Source of the DNA: Pseudeuparius sepicola | Lineage: Eukaryota; Arthropoda; Insecta; Coleoptera; Anthribidae | Length of the DNA stretch: 64,000 nucleotides | Assembly (NCBI GenBank): GCA_963920635.1 | Contig: OY987307.1 | Span: 21,033,735 to 21,097,734 of the forward strand | Reading direction: 5' to 3' | Part shown: one piece after another, positions 30,861 through 42,026 of the stretch | Layout: every line of letters begins with the position of its first letter | How positions within the stretch are numbered: position 1 is the first letter of the stretch | Position numbers and translations under genes: made by a program | The notes under the pieces: generated by a model | What the model saw: only the letters and a program-made list of their open reading frames with translations | Told to the model about the DNA's origin: nothing | Database searches by the model: none

Positions 30861-31970
30861 TTTATCATTGTTTTTATTTCTTATTAACGTACATGTGAAA
30901 TAAATATTTACATTTTCCTTTTTTTACGGGCATAGTTTTAATATTCTCTAGACTTTGGTTTTACCCATTATTCATATTTTTGTTTTAAAATATTTAAAAT
31001 AGTTGAAATTATAATATATGTTTATTTAAACAAACCCATGCATTTTCTTTATGTGTTTATTTGCATTTCTGTACTGGTGTACCAACCTTAACCAAACATT
31101 GTAGCAATCTACCCCATATATGGGGCGGGTTGGTACGCTTGACAAGTGACATTTCTATTGAAATTTATAAGCAGTGTTGTTATTTTGGAAACCCTTTTAT
31201 GCGACCAAATGTAAACAAGAAATGCAGCTTCCATGGGCACTCACTAATTTTTGCTTATCTTTATTTTCATTGGTGTGGCAGCCTTTTAAAGAAAAAATGT
31301 ACCAACCAGCCCCGGTCTCCCCTAAGCCGAGTATTATATTTTTGGAAAGCCCAAAAAATGGCCGATTTGATAAGGCCACAGCCAACTATGATTTACATTA
31401 AAAAAAAACGAAAGTTTATGTCATATCTCAAAAATCACAAAGAACATAAAAAATTGGATAAGATTATCTTATTAAGCCCAAAATTATCTACAATTTTTGT
31501 CTCTACAGTTTTTCTGTATAATCAGAAATAACGAAGCTACAGAGATGAAATAGCAAAAATCCCTCTTTTCAAAATATCTAGTGAGCCATGAACTTTTTTA
31601 AAAATCCAAAAGGGGCATTACATTCAGCATTCACAACTGCAATTATTTCCACATTTAACCTTTGTTCTAGCTCTGCTAGTTTCTGAGATCCCCATAGTGG
31701 GCATCGAAAAAAACTCACCCTGTATAAATGAATCCCTATTTCCCTTGGTCACGCCATAACTTGAGAACGGTTTTACCGATTCCATTTATCTTTTTTTATC
31801 TTCTAAAGCCTTATAGAAGGTTTTTACGGAAAGGAAAAATTAAAATTTAGGAAATTATGTCAAAAAGTGGTTCCTATTCAGGTTGCAAGATTCGACCCAC
31901 ACATACTAATAGGGCAAGTTAAATAGGTTTAAAAAAGATTGTAAAAAAATACACACACACACACACAAAA

Positions 31971-32359
31971 CTATTGTATTTTAAAGAACGAACATTAAAT
32001 AACACATATAAAAGGAAACTAAATTAGAAGACACCAGATAAAAATTGCAACTGGCACAATATTGATGAATTTTGCCCACAAAACATGTTTTGCCCATTTC
32101 TGTGTTTCACTTAGGTAGGTACTCAAGTTTCGCTGAGAGTTTCTCCCGCTAATAAAATCCTTCCATACTACTTATTGATTCGATGACAGTGTTACGCCTC
32201 TACACAGAACAAAGAAAACGCGTCAAGAACTTAAAACTGAAATTCAGTGATTAAACTAAACGATCCGGCTATTTGCAAGACAACGCTCAATGTACAGGTT
32301 ATGTTCACCCTGATCGAAAACATATACAATAAACACAAGTTGGGGACATAGGTCACGCC
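31971..32359. other. Short interval without recognised feature
   Basis: AT-rich flank of the nest followed by a transition into GC-rich DNA at about 32340. No coding signal. Confidence 0.35.
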
Positions 32360-32870
32360 CACTTGGTCCCCCCCCCCCAGCCCTGCCATGCCATCCCTCT
32401 GTCGAAAACCAGTCCGTGATGACGTCACCGACCGAGGCCGGCGACCCGGCCGGCCGACGGCACCGGCCAGGGGCGTATCGGCGCGGGGGCCCTCCGGGGG
32501 GCGGCGGCGGCGGCGCGTCGCGGCGCTTCGGTGACAAATTAAGGCCCCGGGGCCCGTTCGGAGACGTCTTAATCTTAATTCTAAGATAAATTGGTCCCGG
32601 GGAATACTTTCGTTAATTAATCTGGATCAAGCCATCCGGGCACCGGAGACGCGCCATTTAGATTCGCCATCGCCGGTGGGCGGGCGCCGGAGCTTTCTCG
32701 TTTTTCGGGCGGCGATCGCCCGTGGTGATTGATCGCCCAATTTCGTTCGCGGCGGGCGAGGGAACTGCGTCCTTATTCGAACGGGATCCCTCGAACCTAC
32801 ACAGAACCAACGACGGTTCCCGGTTCCTACACAAACCGACCGGATTAAATTGTAATAAACAGGGGCGTGC
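32360..32870. other. GC-rich island 4 (largest)
   Basis: An extreme CpG-rich core (32430-32530, with a GGCGGCGGCGGCGGCG run) is followed by mixed GC-rich text that contains homeodomain-like TTAATTAAT (32612) and TCTTAATCTTAATTC (32567). No transposon ends. Minus frames of 89-93 codons are proline/arginine-rich and overlap each other, so I do not call genes. The alternation of a CpG island with AT-rich core sites resembles a promoter or conserved enhancer. Confidence 0.45.
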
Positions 32871-34230
32871 GGTGACATTTTAAGTAAGGGAAGCAATGTT
32901 TAAAAACTTACCTATTTGTAATGTAATTCGATTCTTCGATCACTTTTTGCGAATTCGTCAATGACGTCATTATAAAAAACGTCGATGCTCTAACTGGAGA
33001 AGTATATTCTCAATAAACAACAGCGATATCTGTGAAAGTCATTCATTCATTTTTGTGGTTAAATTTTTCATAGGGGGTTTTGCCCTTGCCCTTCCGTTAG
33101 TAATTAATTGAAGCTTATCCGCAAAGTTTAATGTTGAAAATCCCTTTATTATTAAGGTACACACTACACATTCACACACACTTTAACATTTTCAACGTCA
33201 TTCCCGACAGCCGAAGTTGTCTTCCATATCGCCCGAGATACGACGCGCGCGACGCACCAACGCAGATATCAAAACCAATTAAACTACACAAAGAACCTAC
33301 TGCAACGATAGCTTCCACGCACGCTTTAAACACGCGTTCTCATTCGCGTCAGTCAGTGCGGTGGAGGTGGAAAGTTCAATAACCTCTCGACTCTCGAACG
33401 CTACAGAAAAGCTAGCGGCCGGTATAGCTTACATTGTACTGTGGCTTGGTAGGATGGGCGCAGTCGGAGTCAACGCCGCATTTGCTATAGGCACAGACCT
33501 AACATATTGTAGGTTTGATATATGATATATAAGATAATTTTTAGCGTTTTTGATATACCTAGGTAATTAAACTAACTGCTTTCATAGTTTAACGTTCGTT
33601 GTACTATTGCGGGATGCCGTCACATTTTTTATCTATTACAATTTGTCAACGCCGAAACAGCTGATGCGTGGCTAGCTCGTGCGCCCACCCATCGAAACCT
33701 AATGGTTTCTCTTGTTTAGTATTGCCAGTGATTATAGTATTGCGTATAAGATTCCTTACAGATTGGCAATATACGACCAGAGAACAAGAAAATTGTTCTC
33801 CGATACAACTGACAAATAATTCCCGACGCGAGGTGTCGCTACCATTTGGGAAGATTGGGAATTAACTCGAGGCGCGTACGAACGGTATACAAAACAACTT
33901 TCCATAGCTTAGTGCTTCATTGTGGAGTACAGCTTCCGTCCGTTAGATGGCGACGGTAAAAGACATTCGGCTAGGGCTGAGAGTTTATCGTGAATTTACG
34001 AATTAATCTGTCTTTGCGGTTATTTAATGAATCGCCAAGATCGTATTGTAATCTCCAGCATAGGCATGTATAAGCAGTGCCGTTGGGGGCATTCAGCGAC
34101 CAATAGCTAAACTATGACGGGACAAATTAAACTTCAGGCTATCATCCGTAGAGGACGGTAAGTATGGTATGGAACGAGACAAGAACTTAGCAATAGAGTA
34201 GCATGTAGCGGTGATTACTAGCATTCTAAT
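32871..34230. other. Mixed-composition interval, no supported gene
   Basis: Bases 33190-33420 are CpG-containing and moderately GC-rich, with a CGTCAGTCAGTGCGG word that resembles an arthropod initiator (TCAGT). This could be a promoter or transposon untranslated region, but no open frame follows. The remaining short frames have no motif. Confidence 0.3.
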
Positions 34231-34312
34231 CAGTAGACATAGAGTTTGAAGCTTACTCGCCGAGCATCTCTCAGTAGACATAGAGTTTGAAGCTTACTCG
34301 CCGAGCATCTCT
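34231..34312. repeat. 41-bp tandem duplication
   Basis: CAGTAGACATAGAGTTTGAA...GAGCATCTCT is present twice in direct succession, at 34231-34271 and 34272-34312, with no difference seen. It is a recent local duplication. Confidence 0.95.
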
Positions 34313-34332
34313 CAATTGTTTCAGTCAAAAAT

Positions 34333-34975
34333 ATATACCCCGATTACTGTAAGAAGTCACGATTTTGTCAGATGACATTCTCCACAAAATCCCTAGGAAT
34401 TTTCTGTTAATCATGGGTATAACATTGGTACATATATGTGTCTCAACCAGTTAATGACGTCGCCCAATGATTTATGATGTGAAAAGTTACCCAAGTGATA
34501 CGAAAAAAAGAACATAATTAAATAAAAACCCTATTGCAATCACGATTATACCGCTACAAATAAAAATAAGTATGACAACAACTCATTTTAATAATCATTT
34601 CAAACGTCATGGAAACACTTTCATTTTGGTATTTTGGTATAATCAGTTACTTGCGGCTGCGTCTATGGTGCGCACTCTGGCAAATTTTATTTCGCTGTTG
34701 TGAAGTGACCGTGAAGGTTTTCCGGATCGTTCAAAAGGGTTCAAACTTTGGGCAGTGAAAATATTTGCGGGTTTTGTACGTTTCGTGAGTTTTACCGTTA
34801 TCTGTGTTGTTCTTGTTCCTGTTATTAGTAGTTATTCATTGTGGAAATGGGCTCGTTACTGACCTGGACTTATGACTCGGTTGCATTTTTTGCTGCATTG
34901 ATGCCAACTTAGGATGGCGAAATTACTAATTGACAGTCCCAGTAAGGACTTCTTAAAATAATTTGACTTTACCTT
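34333..34975 (+). repeat. Dispersed ~640-bp repeat, copy 1
   Basis: Begins TATACCCCGATTACTGTAAG and ends ACTTCTTAAAATAATTTGAC. It is collinear over its length with 56690-57307. Shared landmarks are TTTTGTCAGATGACATTC, GAAAAGTTACCCAAGTGATA, CCCTATTGCAATCACGATTA, GTGAAGGTTTTCC and GTTGCATTTTTTGCTGCATT. No terminal inverted repeats and no TG...CA ends, so a solo LTR is unlikely. It may be an untranslated region or 3' fragment of a larger element. Confidence 0.75.
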
Positions 34976-35274
34976 CATAAGTCATGGCTAACTCGATTTT
35001 CATTAAAAAAATACCATGGCATATTGTCCTTATTCTACAACTAATAAGAATATAACTTTTTTATGAATCAAGATATAAAAAAATATTTACGAAAGTTTAT
35101 CGGAAAAGCGTGCTCTTTCCAAATATAAAGAGAAACAGGTAGATATGGTTCTGGGAAAAATATATTTGAAAACGTCATATCCTATATTTCCCACATTCCT
35201 AAAAACTATCTTTTTGACCCAAAAGCAAGCTTAAAAGGTCCTACAAGAAACCCACAAGTCAAATTTTTATTGGC

Positions 35275-36655
35275 AAGATCGCGATCTTGATCTTAGATTT
35301 AGATCTTTTTTGTTTCACTAAAGAACGATCTTTTTTAAAAAGATCGTTTTAAAAAGATCTGATCTTTGATCTTCATTTGACGATCTTAAATCATTTTAAA
35401 GATTTAAGATCGTTTAAAAGATCTAAGATCGTTTAAAAGATCTAAGATCGTTTTAAAGATCTTAATCGTTTTAAAGATCCAAGACCTTTAAAAGGATTTA
35501 AGATCGTTATAACGATCTAAGATTTTTTACTCATTTGTTTTCGTTCATTTTTTAAACGTTTCTGTGATTTTTTTTTATATAAAATAATGTTTTATTTTTG
35601 AAGAATAAAGAATAGGTAGAGTTCTAGGTTGTTGTAGGAATAAGAGTTTTTGTTTTTATATCTACATATTTGTAAAATATGTTCTCATTTTGACCTTAAT
35701 TGTTGTAAGTAGTTCATTTTTGAAAAGTTTCTTTGATTTTTTTATACATAATAATGTAGGTAGAAAGGTAGTTACATATTTTTTTTTAGAAGAATGAATA
35801 GTTTTGTACGATCAAGAATTTTTCTTTTTATACATAAAATCTACATATCATTTCTAAAATATATGTATTACGAATTCAGTTACCTACCTACGTTACTAAC
35901 GAGCGTTCATTTAAAGCAGTATAGGGCTCAGTTAAAGTGCAAATTGTCAGAATTCGCGAAAAATGACAAAAAATATAGATAAACAAACTGACGCACATTT
36001 TACCTACAACTACAAGAACCTATTTTGGTCTTTAAATGAATGCTTTGTGTAAATTTGTATTTTATTTTCAATTTATTTCTCAAAATTCCGAATTTTATAA
36101 CTTAAGTTATAAAATTATAAATTGCATAAATAATCGGTGAACATGTTTTTACAAAAAAATGTATAATTCTTCATAGTTATATCAACTGATTGATTACGTA
36201 ACCAGTTCAGTTAGAGTAGTAACTTTACGTAACTAGTTACGTAAAATTTTACTTTACACAACTAGTTACGTAAAACTGGACGTATCATCACTTGCTCACG
36301 TTTTGAAAGAAGTCACTTTATACTATGTCAAAATTAGGAAAGTATTTATAGACATCTATATCTATCAACTATATAATATCATGAATTTTGTTCAAAGATC
36401 TTAGATCATTTAGGGGATCTTAGATCGTTTAGAAGATCTTAGATCATTTAGAAGAACTTAGATCGTTTAGAAGATCTTAGATTATTTAGAAGATCTTAGA
36501 TCGTTTAGAAGATCTTAGATCGTTTAAAAGATCTTAGATCGATTGTTTTTTAAAATAGATCATTTTTAGACGATCTTTGATTTAAGATCGTTTTTGCATG
36601 AAAATATCTATTTTTAAACGATCTGATCTATGATCTAGATCTTTTTTGGCGCGAT
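35275..36655. mobile_element. GATC-rich foldback-like element with 19-bp minisatellites at both ends
   Basis: Two arrays of a 19-base unit, AAGATCTWAGATCGTTTAR, occupy 35325-35525 and 36390-36545. The outer edges are related: GGCAAGATCGCGATC...TAGATCTTTTTTG (35271) faces ATCTAGATCTTTTTTGGCGC (about 36630). The interior holds a direct duplication of about 170 bases (35543-35700 and 35716-35880) and the palindromes ACGTAACTAGTTACGT at 36222-36242 and nearby. The outermost GAGCTGGGAAATATCGCGC text resembles hAT-type ends. No coding region. Confidence 0.6.
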
Positions 36656-36849
36656 ATTTCCCAGCTCTACATATACGTATTGGTGGTTACTTTTTAAAAT
36701 TATCGTTGTTAACTGTAGTTTCAAGACCCAAGAGTCCTAGAGGTTAACTTCCGTGAAACTTTTTCAGGCATTTCTTATACACCGAACAGAACTGCCTGTC
36801 TTCACAAAAAAATCAATTACTTATTCTAAGACGGGAGTATCAGCTGGGT

Positions 36850-37140
36850 ATTGTTTATTTTTTCATCTAGCCCATCGTCCACGCTTGATCGCGGCCTCAA
36901 ATTCACCACGAAATCGATAAAAACTCTCACAATCCATCGATGCGCCGAGCATGTGGCGATTACACGCGAACCAGATGCGCGCGTCGTTTCCTACACAAAA
37001 ACTCGAGTTTTTTTTCTGGAAAACAAAAGGGCCTTTCTGGTCAGTTGGTCCACAAAACCGCACGAAAAGCCAACCGGCGGTTCCCAACGGAAAGATGTAA
37101 TTACTTGGTAGCGGCAGCAACAATGAAATCGAAAAGCATG
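36850..37140. other. Moderately GC-rich unique segment
   Basis: CpG-containing sequence with short overlapping frames on both strands (86 codons each) and no motif. It ends near the next transposon. Confidence 0.3.
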
Positions 37141-37194
37141 TAATTTGGACAAAAATTAGATGTTGGTTGGCTATTATCGTAATAAACTCCTGGA

Positions 37195-38523
37195 CAAAAT
37201 TAACGCAACATCATAAATTTGCCACTTATTTGATGCTATTTTTTTTTCTGAAATTATGATCCGATTTGAATTATTTTTTTTTGCATTGTAGGCTGGTTCC
37301 TTGACAATGTCATAGTTTTCGCTATTTATGATAAAAAGTTCATTTTCGATTTATACCGGGTGTAACAAAAATGTTATGTTTTTTTCCGAAAATTCGTATC
37401 ACCCTGTGGAGTATACTAGCAACCGAAACATATAGCAGTTGACATTAGACGGTAGGTCCATCTTTCTTCAACATTTTTTTTTGGTTTACTTCATTATCTC
37501 TGTTATTAAAGAAGATACACTGTTTTATATCGTAACATGTTTTTATAGACTTTATTATTCAACACAGTCATTGTTAAATGTTTTCAAGTAGGCTATGGAA
37601 CTTTTCTGACATTTCAAGCGATGTGTCAACAGATGTTGTGTTTTAAAGTTACAAAGGTCAAATAAAATTCGCCATACCGATAAAAACTGTTCGGAAACTG
37701 CTTATTAAACGTTCGTTTCATATGCCCAGTTGCCCGACGAGTATTTTAAAATTGAAAAATGAATCGACCAAAATCGGCAGAAGAAGCAGTAAGAGCTTTA
37801 ACTTTGGTGGATGAAGGCTATTCGATGTGTCATGTTGCTAATGTGATAGGAAGACATCGTTCGACTATAAGTCGTATGGTTGAAACCGATGTACCGATCC
37901 AAGAGATGAGCGTTTTATTAGGCAAACTGCTTTAAGAAACAGGAATATCACTAGTACTAGGCTAAAAAGTGAGCTTAGAACTGCTCGCCACCATACAATA
38001 TCGTCTCGAACAATCAGAAGACGTTTAAATGAGGCTGGTTTAAACGACAGAATAGTCGGGCAGCTGGGCATATGAAACGAACGTTTAATAAGCAGTTTCT
38101 GAACAGTTCCATAGTCTACTTGAAAACATTTAACAATGACTGTGTTGAATAATAATGTCTATAAAAACATGTTACGATATAAAACAGTGTATCTCCTTTA
38201 ATAACAGAGATAATGAAGTAAACAAAAAAAGAAAATGTTGAAGAAAGATGGACCTACCGTCTAATGTCAACTGCTATATGTTTCGGTTGCTAGTATACTC
38301 TAGAGGGTGATACGAATTTTCGGAAAAAAACATAACATTTTTGTTAGACCTGGTATAAATCGAAAATGAACTTTTTACCATAAACAGCGAAAACTATGAC
38401 ATTGTCAAGGAACCAACCTACAATGCAAAAAAAATCATTCAAATCGGATCATAAATTCAGAAAAAAAAATAGCATCAAATAAGTGGCACATTTATGATGT
38501 TGCGTTAATTTTGTCCAGGAGTT
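37195..38523 (+). mobile_element. Long-TIR Tc1-like element, deleted, copy 2
   Basis: The ends TA-AACTCCTGGACAAAATTAAC (37193) and GTTAATTTTGTCCAGGAGTT-TA (38525) are inverted. It is the same element as 16943-18407, including the same central join between transposase start and right arm. Differences: the right arm lacks about 88 bases (between CAGTT words near 38105), and about 50 bases are missing from the coding part near 37878. Confidence 0.9.
37759..38070 (+). pseudogene. Tc1-like transposase N-terminus, second deleted copy
   Basis: Starts MNRPKSAEEAVRALTLVDEG with the same helix-turn-helix (VANVIGRHRSTISR) as the copy at 17518. An internal deletion then joins to ETDVPIQ..., shifting frame. 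The ISSRTIRRRLNEAGL part remains in another frame near 38000-38040. The catalytic domain is absent, as in copy 1. Relative to copy 1 it lacks the KNL residues near the start and has an extra TL before VDEG. Confidence 0.75.
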
Positions 38524-38592
38524 TATTATAACATGAACTTTTTAAGTTTCTTTGGTACTGAAAGGATATTGATTTTATTGTAGTTTATTATA

Positions 38593-40433
38593 CAGTGTGG
38601 ATAGAAATTGTGGAATATTGCTTATATTTCCTAAAATATTTCTCATATCAAAAAAAAATATTTCCCGTTTAGTGATATTAAGCAATCTTTCATAGCACAA
38701 AAAATGTATTTGCCATAGTAACCAACTTAATTTTTTTAAATGGCACCATATACTTTTTTTGGTGAAAATGAATACATTGGAACTTTCTGAATACGATACA
38801 ATACAATTTTAGTAGGGTTCGCATAAGAAAAAAATATTTTTTATAATTTTATATTATGCACTAGAGATAAATGAAAAAATGGAACGGATGTGAACTAATT
38901 CATTAAATATTCAAAATGACGGCCATTATTGTTCTTAGTCTCTTTAAAAACGAATCACTTAAGTTTGCCAACGTGTGGTGTCGAATTTGCCGTAGCTCGA
39001 TTCTGATCCTCTCTTTAAGATCTTCTAGATATACTTGCCTTTCTTTGTACACTATACTTTTTAAGTAACCCCACAAAAAATAATCACACGGATTGAAATC
39101 GGGTGACCTTGCTGGCCATTTAATGGCACCTCCGCGACCTATCCACCTTGCAGGAAACATTTCATTTAGATATTCTCTTAGGTATTACCCTTCCATAATG
39201 TGGAGGGGCTCCATCTTGCTGAAACCACATTTGGTCAATTGGACCTAGGGCCTCCAAAGCAGGTACAATTTGTTCCCTCAACAAATTAAGATATTTGTTG
39301 GCAGTTAGGTTCCCATCAATAAAAAATGGTTCAATAATATTATTTCCTAGTATACCTAGGATTGTATACCAGACATTAATTTTTTCTGGTCGCTGGGTTC
39401 GAGTTTCTCGTATCGAGTGAGGATTTTCTTGACACCAATATCGATAATTTTGTTTATTATACAATCCATTAAGCATAAAAGTGGCTTCATCGGTGAACGC
39501 AATCTTTTTGCCAAATTCCAATTCCATGTTAAATTTATCTAACAGAGCGTTACAAAATTCAACACGTTTTTTAAAATCGTCTTATGCACCAAGTTCTTGA
39601 ACGAGCTGCATCTTGTATGGATGAAACTTTTCCTTGTGGAGCAGTTTCAACACAGAACGGTGTGAAATGGCATGCACCCTACCAATTTCCCGACTGGATA
39701 AATGTGGGTTTTCTTGCATTCACAGAAGCAGATTTGAAGTATTATCGTCATCAGAAGCTGCTTTTGTCCGCCCTGTATGTGGTTTGTCTTTAACGCTTCC
39801 CGTCTCGTTAAATTTTTTTAACAATTTGGAAACACAAAATTGTGTTATTTGAGGTCTATTTGGATGAAGTTCGTTAAACACCTCGCATACTTCCTGTCCT
39901 TTTCCTGTCACCATATCCCACCATCATTAAAACCCGTACTCTTTCCGTTTCATCAATTCAAGAGCCATTATAACTTACTAAGTACTTAAGTACACAGAAA
40001 ATTGAGAAAAAAAGTATGTTTACTGTTACAATGCGCACAATTACAAGCAACTGACAGCTAGTGACGGTTTCGCATTGTTCTGATTTTGGCATGGCTAACT
40101 TGATGTTAATAATTCTTTTAATAAACATTGTCAATAGCATAATAGAAAACTTAATTTTTTTGTATTTTTTTCTTAAACGACCTTATTAAAATTGTATTGT
40201 ATCGTATTCAGAAAGTTCCAATGTATTAATTTTCACCAAAAAAAGTATACGGTGTCATTAAAAAAAATTAAGTTGGTTACCATGGCATCCACATTTTTTG
40301 TGCTACGAAAGATTGCTTAATATCACTAAACGGGAAATAATTTCCACTAACACTTTTATTAAAACATGTTTTTGATATGAGGAATATTTTAGGAAATATA
40401 AGCAATATTCCACAATTTCTATCCACACTATGT
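38593..40433 (-). mobile_element. Near-complete mariner-like transposon with long terminal repeats
   Basis: The ends TA-CAGTGTGGATAGAAATTGTG (38591) and CACAATTTCTATCCACACTA-TG-TA (40434) are inverted. Repeats extend about 250 bases inward (38593-38850 and 40150-40433), including GAATACGATACAATACAATT and its complement. The length of 1.84 kb, the TA flanks and a transposase on the minus strand make this the best-preserved autonomous-type element in the window. Confidence 0.9.
38903..39967 (-). pseudogene. Mariner-like (IS630-type) transposase, nearly full length
   Basis: Minus strand from the ATG at 39965-39967. The N-terminal helix-turn-helix region includes EVCEVFNELHPNRPQITQ and KLLKKFNETGSVKD (39900-39780), then SSREIGRVHAISHRSVLKLL and KFHPYKMQLVQEL (second DNA-binding half). 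The catalytic part follows: IAFTDEATFMLNG with the first Asp, YRYWCQENPH, INVWYTILG, FFIDGNLTANKYL, FQQDGAPPHYG with the second Asp, and WPARSPDFNPCDYFLWGYLK with the third. The C-terminal helices end at the stop at 38903. Defects: stops near the start, a stop in place of one residue before DDFKKR (about 39585), at least two frameshifts (about 39720 and 39161). All three catalytic Asp codons remain. About 330 codons is the usual family length. Confidence 0.88.
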
Positions 40434-41464
40434 ATCTGCGTGGTACCCAGAGGAAAATCTTGATTGGAAACAGGGAGAAGGGAATCACAATAATATTACG
40501 CAACGATTTTTTTGTAGCAGTAGGTACCAAGAAATAAAGATAAAAATTATACCTACTAATTATCGGAAATTGTCGGAAATTTCTTTGTGGCGCGAACAAA
40601 TCCATTTAAGTTTCAACTGGGTTATTCGCCATAGAAACCTGAATCAAGCTAATTAAAAGACAACTTTTTGAAGTTGCCAGAAAAACTTATAAATAATTAA
40701 AAGAACGAAACATTGAGCGGTAACTCAAAAAATAACTTCAACAACTTTGTTTTTACTGACTTCTACTGAACATTCAGCAATACAATTGTCCGTATTTCCT
40801 AGAATAAATGCTGCTTCCTTAATTTTCCGCCTACTTCCTACTTCCTACTTCTTTGAGAATTGGTTGGGACCTATCCTAGAAAATTTTTCGATAATTATTA
40901 AAAGAGTGTTCACATATTTTTTAACTTTGAAATTAGATTTTTCGTAATATAATTTTTATATTCTTTTAAACGAACGTTAAATGGCCTAATTTTCCACATT
41001 CACTAGGAATTTTATAAATGCATTTTTTTAACTTTGTACCGCGTTAAATGGTTACATTTTAACTGGCGTCGATCTTAATGTGTTTTTTGTATTAAATACT
41101 GTTCTCACATTAAAAAGATTGCATATGTTTTTAACTTATCTGATTTATTTAATTCTATTGTTGTTTTGTTGGCAACACTGAAAAACTTTCTCCACAAATT
41201 CAATAGGACAACTGTTCTACTTGAGAACTTGTTCGATATGTTTAATTTTCTCCAAAAATTTTGTGATATTAGAACAAATCGTCTTAGCCCCTGTCACATA
41301 AACTTTTAATTAATCCTTTTTAACACAAACCAAGTAACATTTTAAGTTTTATTATGGCGTGCAAAATAGCAGTAAAACCATTTTTCAAAGGTACGGATTT
41401 AAACTATTTTGCCTGCACGATACCATGAGAACTATGATAAAACATCTTTAAGTCAAAAGTGGAG
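40434..41464. other. AT-rich interval, no recognised gene
   Basis: No motif in the short frames at 40303-40605 and 40747-40947. The CCAAGTAACATTTTA word at 41330 matches 19184. Otherwise nothing is seen. Confidence 0.35.
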
Positions 41465-41770
41465 GATCTTATATAGAAGCTCTAAAGTAAAATTATAAAA
41501 CTTCTTTAATATACTTGCCTTGGCCAGAAATATTTTAATAAAGACTACAAGTCAACTAAAAACTTGTCACGTTTCAGTTTTATTGCAAATTTAAGACGCT
41601 CATTAAAAGTATATTTTATTTTATAACATTCCATAAAATAAGACTAAATAATATTATATCCGTCATACATCTTTGAGCTAGACATTCCTTACATATATGT
41701 CTCCAAACATCCAATAAGGTTTTATCATATAGGATACAATTGTTACCCCAGAATTATATTACGACTTTTA
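41465..41770 (+). repeat. Direct repeat, first copy (pair with 42027-42375)
   Basis: From AGAAGCTCTAAAGTAAAATT through TTACCCCAGAATTATATTA, this segment is collinear with 42050-42375, with scattered substitutions and small indels. The second copy is preceded by a triplicated (T)TATAGAAGCT. Non-coding. Confidence 0.85.
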
Positions 41771-42026
41771 CGCGTGATCCCCTAGTCAAAATAGCAAACG
41801 AAGCTTAGTTTTCTGATAAAGTAGCGTTGAGTAGACACGGAAAATTGAAGCGCCTAAAAACGTCCAAGAATTTTCGCTTTGCGATTTTTTTTTTCAGAAT
41901 ATAAAAATTCGAATGGGTATGATTTTCAGAAATACAGCCTTGTTCTATTAATTACTTTAATAAAATTATTTTTTTTTAACTTTTTACAAAAAATATATTC
42001 AACTTTTCATTTAACAAATAATCAAA

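Larger units (their letters stand above)
27891..31322 (+). mobile_element. Pogo-like element P2 (level 2)
   Basis: The terminal repeats GGGGAGACCGGGGCTGGTTG and CAACCAGCCCCGGTCTCCCC have TA at 27889-27890 and 31323-31324. The other MITE arm preserves the empty site around ATACTCGGCATAGTTATTAT. Subterminal repeats of the type GGGGCAGGTTG and GGTTGGTAC occur inside both ends (27918, 30676, 30705, 31080, 31124, 31300). A pogo-type zinc-finger end lies at 30735-30860, and P3 copy 2 is inserted at 28085. It is similar in layout to P1, but its motif words differ. Confidence 0.85.
26799..31722. mobile_element. Mariner-derived MITE, TTTTTTTCGATG family, copy B (level 1)
   Basis: The ends CAGGGTGAGTTTTTTTCGATG-type at 26799 and the complement ending CACCCTG at 31722 are flanked by TA. 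Arms match those of copy A (14980-15855). The centre, unlike copy A, is retained: a pair of inner arms (27225-27340 and 27745-27850) around a mariner transposase end. The right arm was then split at 27889 by the pogo-like P2 insertion. Confidence 0.85.
26543..31970. mobile_element. Outer palindromic element, level 0 of a five-level nest
   Basis: The left arm (GT repeat at 26543, TCGAATCTTGCAACCTGAAT, AAACCGTTCTCAAGTTATGG, to TGAATCC-like words at 26795) faces the right arm (GGATTCATTTATA complement at 31724, CCATAACTTGAGAACGGTTT, ATTCAGGTTGCAAGATTCGA, AC repeat ending about 31967). The arms are about 250 bases and highly similar, differing by a 12-base insertion (ACTCGGGGATTC) in the left arm. 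Everything between is a MITE of another family sitting at the palindrome centre. Confidence 0.85.

Noticed and set aside
31061..31531. 156-codon plus-strand open frame
   Set aside because: It crosses the end of pogo-like P2 (31322) into a MITE arm, so two unrelated repeats form it by chance.
34333..34975. Possible solo LTR
   Set aside because: The two copies lack TG...CA ends and no short target duplication was seen, so only a dispersed repeat is claimed.
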